The translations under genes and the position numbers were made by a program. The notes beneath the pieces were generated by a model. The model was not told the DNA's origin and searched no databases. It worked only from the letters and a program-made list of their open reading frames with translations. From positions 1 to 64,000 of the forward strand of contig CAYXGY010000011.1 in assembly GCA_964464895.1 (NCBI GenBank): a DNA stretch of 64,000 bases, in the 5' to 3' direction. Positions within the stretch are counted from its first letter, which is position 1, and each line of letters opens with the position of its first letter. Shown here piece after piece: positions 8,443 through 13,840 of the stretch. The stretch comes from Helicobacter_D sp964464895. GTDB lineage: Bacteria > Campylobacterota > Campylobacteria > Campylobacterales > Helicobacteraceae.

Positions 8443-8857
8443 ATTCTTCCATTAATTCAGCACTAATAGTTTCTTTTTTTCCCTCTTTGTAAGCTTTAGC
8501 CCAAGGTTGGTCTGGTGCGTGGCTCAAATTCACCAAATCCCAAGACTTCATTTTGGCAAGTTTATCAATAAAAGCATATAAATAACCACTATAATCATTG
8601 GGAAATTCTTCTTTAATCTTTTGACGAACGTTGATAGGGTAAGCAGCATTGAAAGCATAGTTTTGATATACTTCTGGGATAACAGGACCATATTGCCACG
8701 CCTGAAAATTTCCATCAGTAATGAGCCTTTCTCTTTTATTTACTAGATAAAAAATATCCAAAAAGTATAACATTTTTTGTAATTGGAGATTGCTAACAGG
8801 TTTTTCGATGCCAATGCAATAGTTTATAATGTGTTTTGCAACTTCTAATGCTTTCAT
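8423..8857 (-). CDS. Panacea-domain (SocA/GepA-like, DUF4065) antitoxin
   Basis: The 144-residue protein matches the Panacea domain pattern. It has AKHIINYCIGIEKPVSNLQL near the start, then QKMLYFLDIFYLV (residues 28-40) and the diagnostic FQAWQYGPVIPEVYQNY (around 53-69). The family is found in Caulobacter SocA, a proteolytic adaptor and antitoxin, and in many phage toxin-antitoxin loci. I chose ATG 8857 because GGAGGAGCATAGAG lies just upstream; the nine-residue upstream extension lacks a site. It is followed with overlap by the putative effector gene. AT-rich palindromes upstream could be autoregulatory. Confidence 0.85.
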   Translation of the reverse strand: MKALEVAKHIINYCIGIEKPVSNLQLQKMLYFLDIFYLVNKRERLITDGNFQAWQYGPVIPEVYQNYAFNAAYPINVRQKIKEEFPNDYSGYLYAFIDKLAKMKSWDLVNLSHAPDQPWAKAYKEGKKETISAELMEEYAKQQR

Positions 8858-8951
8858 CTCTATGCTCCTCCAAAGCAATATCACTATTTTGTTAGTCTAT
8901 CTATTCTTTGTTTAGATTTTAAATATTGCCTTAACTTTTACAAGGTAATGT

Positions 8952-8983
8952 TTCTATAATAGAAATGTAACATTTTTTACATT
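8952..8983. promoter_or_regulatory. Palindromes upstream of the Panacea operon, possible operator
   Basis: Two adjacent palindromes occur: TTCTATAATAGAA (8952-8964) and AATGTAA-6 bases-TTACATT (8964-8983). The first overlaps a -10-like TATTATAG on the minus strand. They lie about 100 bases before the Panacea start codon, so an autoregulatory or phage-repressor operator is plausible. The rest of 8858-9061 is AT-rich with nothing else recognised. Confidence 0.35.
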
Positions 8984-9061
8984 AAAAAAAATCAAATATT
9001 GATTAAACTTAAAATAATAATTTAAATTTTTCAATATCCCCCATTAAATCTTTTTTAACCC

Positions 9062-9346
9062 CTAAAACAATCTCGGCTCTCTCTTATTTTTAAGAATTTT
9101 ATAGAGATGTTGTTCGCTTAAATCATATTTTTGTTGCAGACTTAGCATAATTTGCTTTTTAGGAAGCTCTCTCTTGGTTAATTCTTGATAATCCTCCCAA
9201 ATGTCTGCATCTCTTTGCACGCTCTTATAACTTGGGATATAGAGATTCGCTCCCCCGAAGTCTTTTAAGATTTCTTTTTGGGTTGCGCCTCCTTTGATGC
9301 GTTCATAAAGGTGAAAGAATATATCAGAATTGCTAAGAGATTCCAT
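9062..9346 (-). CDS. Mor-like middle transcription activator
   Basis: The 94-residue protein resembles Mu Mor/C: a helical N-terminal dimerisation part, then GGANLYIPSYKS (about residues 30-41), the beta-turn motif typical of Mor, and a C-terminal helix-turn-helix (PKKQIMLSLQQKYDLSEQHL). It would switch on middle or late transcription. The gene is last in the leftward early operon, as in Mu, with AAAGGAGTTTT before the ATG. Mor is about 129 residues in Mu, so this one is short. Confidence 0.72.
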   Translation of the reverse strand: MESLSNSDIFFHLYERIKGGATQKEILKDFGGANLYIPSYKSVQRDADIWEDYQELTKRELPKKQIMLSLQQKYDLSEQHLYKILKNKREPRLF

Positions 9347-9385
9347 AAAACTCCTTTGCTAGAATTTTAGCAAATTTGCTTCAAT

Positions 9386-9805
9386 TTATCCCCCCATTTC
9401 CTTTGCCTTTTGCCATTGCTTTAAAGCAATAATGACTTTTTGGGCTTCTTTTAGCTTTAAAGATTCCAAGTATAAAGGCATTCTTCCCACAATGCGTTGG
9501 ATAAATTTCCTTAACCCAAGCGCACTTTTATTGTCTGCGACTTCCTTATAGATTCTAGTGATTGTTTGAATCTGCGCCTTGCTTGCATTTCCTTTCTCAT
9601 CAATGCTTTTGGAAAAGAATCCTAAATCTTTAGCGAGTTCTCTTAACTCTTGTAAGCTTAGCTCCTTGCTAGATTCTACCTTGTATCTCTCCCAAAGTAA
9701 ATCCCTATATTGAATCTCTGCCATTCCTAATTCTTGTTTTTTAATATGAATCCCCGCTAACAATCTTTTGCGCTCTTGCTCTTGTAATGGAGTTAGTTTT
9801 TGCAT
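9386..9805 (-). CDS. gemA: GemA-like regulator (Mu gp16, DUF1018)
   Basis: A 139-residue protein with the DUF1018 pattern: an N-terminal KQELGMAEIQYRDLLWERYK, a Leu-rich helix, and a C-terminal half around ITRIYKEVADNKSALGLRKF. GemA in Mu affects host DNA gyrase and gene expression. It overlaps the upstream 150-residue gene by 13 bases and has AAGGAATCGCA before the ATG. Its position just before Mor agrees with Mu order. Confidence 0.82.
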   Translation of the reverse strand: MQKLTPLQEQERKRLLAGIHIKKQELGMAEIQYRDLLWERYKVESSKELSLQELRELAKDLGFFSKSIDEKGNASKAQIQTITRIYKEVADNKSALGLRKFIQRIVGRMPLYLESLKLKEAQKVIIALKQWQKAKEMGG

Positions 9806-10245
9806 TGCGATTCCTTGTTTAGATTTTGTTTGATTGCCATTTGAATTGCTTTAAAATAAGCTTTGATTGTTTCGTCTTGGGCTTGAATTGCAAACTCTCC
9901 GCTAGATTGCTCTTTGTAGGTTTGTATAGGCTTTTCTGTCTCTTCTTTTTTTAAAGCAATTGGATAATAAGAAACTTCTGCAAGCACTTTATAAAATACG
10001 ACAATCTTTTTTAATTCTCTTTGTTTGTAGAATTCTCTCATTTTCTCTAATGTAGATGTTTGCTCTCTTTTCCACTCTTGTAGAGCCAAAGGGTGAGAGA
10101 ATACAATCACACAAATTTCTTTGCCTCCGATACTTCTTAAATCTACTCTATTAATGAGTTTAGCAAGACGCGCATCAATGCTATCTAAGACAAGTTCTCT
10201 TAAGGCTTGTCGTTTCTTTACTTCTTGCCAAATGGTAGATTTCAT
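9793..10245 (-). CDS. Conserved prophage early protein, possibly DciA/DUF721-like
   Basis: A 150-residue basic protein. The middle (KEICVIVFSHPLALQEWKRE, then KMREFYKQRELKKIVVFY) resembles the DUF721/DciA fold of helicase-loading proteins, with a beta strand, a helix and a second strand. The similarity is weak and judged by eye. It starts one base after the YopX gene stop and overlaps gemA, so it is translationally linked in the early operon. A replication-related role would fit but is inference. Confidence 0.45.
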   Translation of the reverse strand: MKSTIWQEVKKRQALRELVLDSIDARLAKLINRVDLRSIGGKEICVIVFSHPLALQEWKREQTSTLEKMREFYKQRELKKIVVFYKVLAEVSYYPIALKKEETEKPIQTYKEQSSGEFAIQAQDETIKAYFKAIQMAIKQNLNKESQCKN

Positions 10246-10246
10246 T

Positions 10247-10588
10247 TTACAAATCTTTGTTTTCGTGGATATTACCGATGACTAAAATATCAGAATTTAC
10301 CAATTCATCAAAGGTAGCAGTAATTGGGTGCTCAACGCATACAAATTCAAATGCACCTTTTTCTTGGTTAAAAACAACTTTTGAAATGTATTCAACACCT
10401 CCATTAACGTGGGCAACTATATCTCCCTCATAAATCTCAACTCCATTGCTATCAAATAAGCCCGTCCAAATTTCAATTTCACAAATATCATCTCTTTCTG
10501 CTTTGTCGCGATAAAAATAATATACTGACGCCTCAAGATACCCTACATTTGGATTCCATATTCTAAATTCAAAATCTTTGATTTTCAT
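10247..10588 (-). CDS. YopX-family phage protein
   Basis: The 113-residue protein has the YopX signature: KDFEFRIWNP at the start, then WTGLFDSNGVEIYEGDIV (about residues 42-59), a beta-rich middle, and a C-terminal VIGNIHENKDL. The family is widespread in phages of Gram-positives and Campylobacterota, with unknown function. AGGAATTAAA precedes the ATG, and the next gene starts one base after its stop. Confidence 0.85.
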   Translation of the reverse strand: MKIKDFEFRIWNPNVGYLEASVYYFYRDKAERDDICEIEIWTGLFDSNGVEIYEGDIVAHVNGGVEYISKVVFNQEKGAFEFVCVEHPITATFDELVNSDILVIGNIHENKDL

Positions 10589-10659
10589 TTTAATTCCTAC
10601 CTCTCTTTTATTCTAAAGGCTTAATCAAGCCTACCTTGCAAGATAGGCTTTATAAACCT

Positions 10660-11010
10660 TTAATCAAACCAAACTCTTAGAGTTCCGTCCTTTTCAAAGT
10701 CTAATTCATCAGGGATTTTTCCTCCAAAGAAAACAATAGATTCAATCCCCAAACCAAAGCGAAAGCCTTTAATGCCAATCAAGTCTATATAGAAAGTATC
10801 GCAATGCTCTTTTGGATTTTCTGCAAAATTACTCTCAAACAATAGATTCTCATAACCGATAACTTCACAAGTCTCTACTAAATCTTTGAAGCTTAAATCA
10901 GAATTCCCTTCTACAATCAAATCCTCTGAAAACTCTTCCTCAAAACTTTGTGCATAAGCTTTAAAAATCTGCTCCAAATGCTCTTTATCTTTGATTCTTA
11001 CTTTTTCCAT
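10660..11010 (-). CDS. Hypothetical early prophage protein, 116 residues
   Basis: A small acidic protein with no domain I recognise. It has an N-terminal helix (KDKEHLEQIFKAYAQSFEEE) and a beta-rich C-terminal half (GIKGFRFGLGIESIVFFGG) ending in an aromatic acidic tail. AAGGAGAAAAA precedes the ATG, so expression is likely. It sits between YopX and another unknown gene in the leftward operon. Phage inhibitor or structural accessory roles cannot be separated from sequence alone. Confidence 0.6.
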   Translation of the reverse strand: MEKVRIKDKEHLEQIFKAYAQSFEEEFSEDLIVEGNSDLSFKDLVETCEVIGYENLLFESNFAENPKEHCDTFYIDLIGIKGFRFGLGIESIVFFGGKIPDELDFEKDGTLRVWFD

Positions 11011-11019
11011 TTTTTCTCC

Positions 11020-11394
11020 TTATTGCACTTTGTAACAAGGCAATGCAATTTCTTGCTTTAACGCATCAATAAAGCTTTTTAACACTGCTTCTTCTTTGAC
11101 TTTTATGTCATAGCACATCATTTTAATCTCAAAGCTACTTTCTCTGAGGTTAATAAATAGCTCTAGCTCTAGTGTGATTGTTTTCTCACTTGCTCCTAAC
11201 ATTTGAAATTCAAAAACAAGCTTGCTTGGAATCTCTACTTCCTCTTTTGCACCACTTTTAATGGTCGTTGCAAGACAAAACGAAGAGCTTGTGTGTTTTT
11301 GGACAGAATCAATCTTGCTAGAAGCACTCAAATGTGTGCTTAAATCAATCAAATCAATGCCACTAATTGCATTTTCACTTGGTTTTAAAAACAT
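11020..11394 (-). CDS. Hypothetical early prophage protein, 124 residues
   Basis: The protein has a Ser/Thr-rich first third with an LxxLSTHLSASSKIDSVQKH stretch, then alternating hydrophobic strands (SKLVFEFQMLG, KTITLELELFINLRE) that suggest a beta sandwich. I do not recognise a family. The ATG at 11394 lacks a strong ribosome site, so translation may depend on the 44-residue gene ending 11 bases upstream. It is 9 bases before the next gene of the operon. Confidence 0.55.
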   Translation of the reverse strand: MFLKPSENAISGIDLIDLSTHLSASSKIDSVQKHTSSSFCLATTIKSGAKEEVEIPSKLVFEFQMLGASEKTITLELELFINLRESSFEIKMMCYDIKVKEEAVLKSFIDALKQEIALPCYKVQ

Positions 11395-11405
11395 ATAAAA
11401 GCTTT

Positions 11406-11540
11406 TTAAAATGCGATAAAATCCCTTTGGGAAAGAGGTATTCTCTTTCTTTTAGAGGTTTTATTGTTGCTTTTGGGATTCTCCATTGAATTTAGAAGCA
11501 GTGTTTGTGCTAAAGCAAGAGAGAGTGCTGCCTTTTTCAT
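11406..11540 (-). CDS. Small 44-residue basic protein coupled to gam
   Basis: ATG 11540 overlaps the gam stop as ATGA. The 44-residue product has an Ala/Leu-rich start (MKKAALSLALAQTLLL) followed by a basic Asn/Ser/Lys tail (SKRKRIPLSQRDF). The overlap and its position filling the gap to the next gene support it. The N-terminus could be a signal-like or amphipathic helix. No family recognised. Confidence 0.45.
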   Translation of the reverse strand: MKKAALSLALAQTLLLNSMENPKSNNKTSKRKRIPLSQRDFIAF

Positions 11541-12022
11541 TGCGCACTCTCCAAACTCTCAATCTTGGGCACGATTCTAAAGCTATCTTTGACTACTCTT
11601 TTAAGCCCAAGCTTTACAAGGGTAGAATCCTCTAGCTCACACACTGCTTCTTTATCAATGCTTTCTTCATACTTGATACAATCAGAGCAACCATAGCTCT
11701 TAAGTGCCAAGATGAGCTTGTCTATTTTTTCCCGCACTCTAGGCAAAGAAACAGACTTCACAAGGCGATACCCAATGCTTCCAAAGGTGAAATCCTTGCT
11801 TCGCTTTTCTGCAAAGTCAGCTTTATTATCCTCGCAGAAATTACTAATGCACTGCTCTAAATATTTCTTTTCATTGCTAAGTTTTTCTATCTCACTGCTT
11901 CTTGATTCTTTAATCGCATTGCACTCTAGTGTAACCTCCCCATTAATCTTTTCAATTCCCACACTAAGCTCCGCAATTCTCTTTAGTGCGCAATTCACAT
12001 CTTCATAGTTTTTAATTTCCAT
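11537..12022 (-). CDS. gam: Host-nuclease inhibitor Gam-like protein
   Basis: The 161-residue protein fits Mu Gam. It has a long N-terminal coiled-coil helix (residues 20-70, with LSNEKKYLEQCISNF), the conserved KDFTFGSIGYRL (about 85-96), and the C-terminal TLVKLGLKRVVKDSFRIVPK. Gam binds double-stranded ends and blocks exonucleases such as RecBCD. It begins directly after the stop of a 35-residue gene (TAAATG) with AAAGGAG inside that gene. It is about the usual length of 174. Confidence 0.85.
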   Translation of the reverse strand: MEIKNYEDVNCALKRIAELSVGIEKINGEVTLECNAIKESRSSEIEKLSNEKKYLEQCISNFCEDNKADFAEKRSKDFTFGSIGYRLVKSVSLPRVREKIDKLILALKSYGCSDCIKYEESIDKEAVCELEDSTLVKLGLKRVVKDSFRIVPKIESLESAQ

Positions 12023-12130
12023 TTATTCTCCTTTAAACCAGATTTTAAATTGATATTCCCAAGCCACAAATCCATAGATTGTCCCCACCGCCATTTTTGC
12101 TTTTGCCTTTTTGATGATTCTTAGGCTCAC
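12023..12130 (-). CDS. Small 35-residue protein upstream of gam
   Basis: A GTG at 12130 overlaps the previous stop as GTGA, and the reading frame ends exactly at the gam ATG. The product is basic at the start and aromatic at the end (WEYQFKIWFKGE). The tight packing with both neighbours, and the gam ribosome site being its last codons, support it being coding. No family recognised. Confidence 0.4.
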   Translation of the reverse strand: MSLRIIKKAKAKMAVGTIYGFVAWEYQFKIWFKGE

Positions 12131-12255
12131 TTGGGATTCCTTACCCTAATATCCACGATTCTTTTTGTGCTTTTAGAATAGATATAATCTCCTTTGGCAT
12201 AAAAGTATCGCACAGAGTAATCGCATTTCTTTCCTGCAATCATTTGGTTGTGCAT
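12127..12255 (-). CDS. Small 42-residue basic protein
   Basis: ATG 12255 is preceded by a strong AAGGAGAGCGT site. The 42-residue product (CDYSVRYFYAKGDYIYSKST in the middle, then KRIVDIRVRNP) is basic and tyrosine rich. It overlaps the following GTG-started gene by GTGA. The strong site makes it the best supported of the small early genes. No family recognised. Confidence 0.55.
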   Translation of the reverse strand: MHNQMIAGKKCDYSVRYFYAKGDYIYSKSTKRIVDIRVRNPK

Positions 12256-12310
12256 ACGCTCTCCTTGTTTGAAATTTGCAAGTGATTTTCAAGACAAATA
12301 GCACTTAGAG

Positions 12311-12405
12311 CCTTGCCAACTTTAAGGCAAACAGGCAATTAGGAAAGCTTTGTTTATCAAAGCTAGGTTTCCTACTCTTGTCTGTGAGTTTTGAAGTTGG
12401 CAAGG
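12311..12405. repeat. Long perfect inverted repeat with inner hairpin, early-operon leader
   Basis: Outer arms CCTTGCCAACTT (12311-12322) and AAGTTGGCAAGG (12394-12405) pair perfectly over 12 bases. Inside, AGGAAAGCTTTG and CAAAGC-TAGG-TTTCCT form a second stem with a TTTAT loop (about 12341-12372). The segment lies in the 223-base gap between the HTH gene and the 42-residue gene, so it may be an attenuator, a processing site or a small structured RNA. I saw no T-rich tail on either side. Confidence 0.6.
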
Positions 12406-12478
12406 TTTGCGCTCCCGTCTTTAAATATTCTTGCAATGTTGTTTTTTGGGGAATGTCCCCAAGACTTTAGACTTGCTT

Positions 12479-12667
12479 TTAATCTAAAGTATTGGAATCA
12501 CTTTTTTGTATTGCTCTTTCTTTTCCAAGCTCTCTTAGAGTGTCTAGTATCTCTTGCCATTTCTTGATATTCTTTGGAGAGGAGAGTTTCCTTAGGGCAT
12601 TTTTATAAACTTTTTCTGCTCTTTGCGGGCTAACCCCTAATGCTCTCCCAATCTCTTTAAAAGTCAT
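12479..12667 (-). CDS. Small HTH protein resembling sigma factor region 4
   Basis: The 62-residue product begins MTFKEIGRALGVSPQRAEKV, a helix-turn-helix that closely resembles the region 4 helices of sigma-70 factors (TxxEIGxxLGVSxxRVxQI). The remainder is a basic helix. AGGATAGCAA precedes the ATG. It is a plausible DNA-binding or RNA-polymerase-associated phage regulator. A full sigma factor is excluded by size. Confidence 0.65.
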   Translation of the reverse strand: MTFKEIGRALGVSPQRAEKVYKNALRKLSSPKNIKKWQEILDTLRELGKERAIQKSDSNTLD

Positions 12668-12754
12668 TTGCTATCCTAAATCACTTGTTTTGTTGTAGAA
12701 TCGTTTAGCGCAAAGGACTTTTAAAAGTTTTCAAGATAGAATCAAAGGAGTTAC

Positions 12755-12820
12755 CTAAGCGGTAATAACTGCAGATTCTAGTGATGAATCTTTTAAAAGC
12801 CGAAGGATAACACGATTCAT
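12755..12820 (-). CDS. Possible 21-residue peptide coupled to transposition gene B
   Basis: ATG 12820 overlaps the stop of gene B as ATGA and reads 21 residues (MNRVILRLLKDSSLESAVIT plus A). Only the overlap supports it. The rest of 12668-12754 holds nothing I can name. Confidence 0.2.
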   Translation of the reverse strand: MNRVILRLLKDSSLESAVITA

Positions 12821-13746
12821 AAATACATCATTGCCCTTGTGGCTTCTAAATCCTCCAAAGTCGCACTTTCTTTGCCACTTAGAGAAACTCTAGCAAGGGT
12901 GAGCCTTAACACCCCCTCACTTTGTCTAAAGTTTCCCCTGCCAAGTTCCCATAGCTTCCAAGCACAATTTGTAGGGATTCCGCTCACTTTGCAAATCTCA
13001 ATATATTCCTCTTTTTGCAAACCTTTAAGTTCATATCTACCCAAGCAACGATTTCTTAGCTGTGCGAGTTCCTGCTCTCTTTTGCTTCCAAGTCTGCCAC
13101 TACTGATAGAATCTGCTAACCAATGTGTGCCAACTAAGATAAGCGGTTGTTTAGAGAAGTCCATAATCCTACGCAAAGTTTCTAATACACGCCATTTCAA
13201 ATGCTCTGCTTCATCTACGATGAGATACTTCCCACATTTCTTTAACTCTGCTGCAACTTTTAAGATTCCGCTATGATTGCTCTTAAACCCTCCTAGATTT
13301 AACGCATTGCAAAGATTCTTTAAAATATCTTTAGCGTTCATATCGGGTGTGGCTTCCACAAAGATTGCCTCTAAATGACTTTTACAATACTCCTTTACGA
13401 TTCTTGTCTTGCCTGTGCCACTAGCACCTAAAACAACAGAGATTCTATCCCCTTGCATACTCGCTAAAAGAAGTCTTGAGAAGATTCTTTTCACATCACT
13501 TGTTTGGATAAAATCTAAGTTGTTTAAGCCCATAATCTTATTTTTCACTTGTGTTTTCTCTGCAACTTCTTTTAAGAAAATTGCAAATTTCTCTTCTACA
13601 CCTGCGGCATACTTAAAGTCTGGATTATTCAAGTATTGACTAATGTATGTCTTTCTGATTCCAAGTTTCAACTCTAACTTGCTTTGAGAAAAGCTCTCGT
13701 CTTTTTCTCTTTGCTCCTTTAAAAATGCTATAATTCTGTCTCTCAT
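12817..13746 (-). CDS. ATP-dependent DNA transposition protein B (MuB-like)
   Basis: The 309-residue protein has an N-terminal helix-turn-helix (QSKLELKLGIRKTYISQYLN, residues 21-40) and an AAA+ ATPase core with Walker A GASGTGKT (107-114) and Walker B YLIVDEAEH (about 173-181), then a C-terminal helical part. MuB selects target DNA and activates the transposase. AAAGGATTTTT precedes the ATG, and the gene lies directly after the transposase as in Mu. Confidence 0.9.
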   Translation of the reverse strand: MRDRIIAFLKEQREKDESFSQSKLELKLGIRKTYISQYLNNPDFKYAAGVEEKFAIFLKEVAEKTQVKNKIMGLNNLDFIQTSDVKRIFSRLLLASMQGDRISVVLGASGTGKTRIVKEYCKSHLEAIFVEATPDMNAKDILKNLCNALNLGGFKSNHSGILKVAAELKKCGKYLIVDEAEHLKWRVLETLRRIMDFSKQPLILVGTHWLADSISSGRLGSKREQELAQLRNRCLGRYELKGLQKEEYIEICKVSGIPTNCAWKLWELGRGNFRQSEGVLRLTLARVSLSGKESATLEDLEATRAMMYL

Positions 13747-13840
13747 AAAAATCCTTTCACTTGAAGCCTAGCTTCTTGTTTGTTAGGGTTTAGGCTTTTA
13801 AAGCCTTTTAAAAAGTTTTTTAAAACCCTTTAAAAGACCT

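Noticed and set aside
12839..13276. 145-residue plus-strand frame over gene B
   Set aside because: Ser/Leu-rich shadow of the ATPase coding sequence, no start signal.
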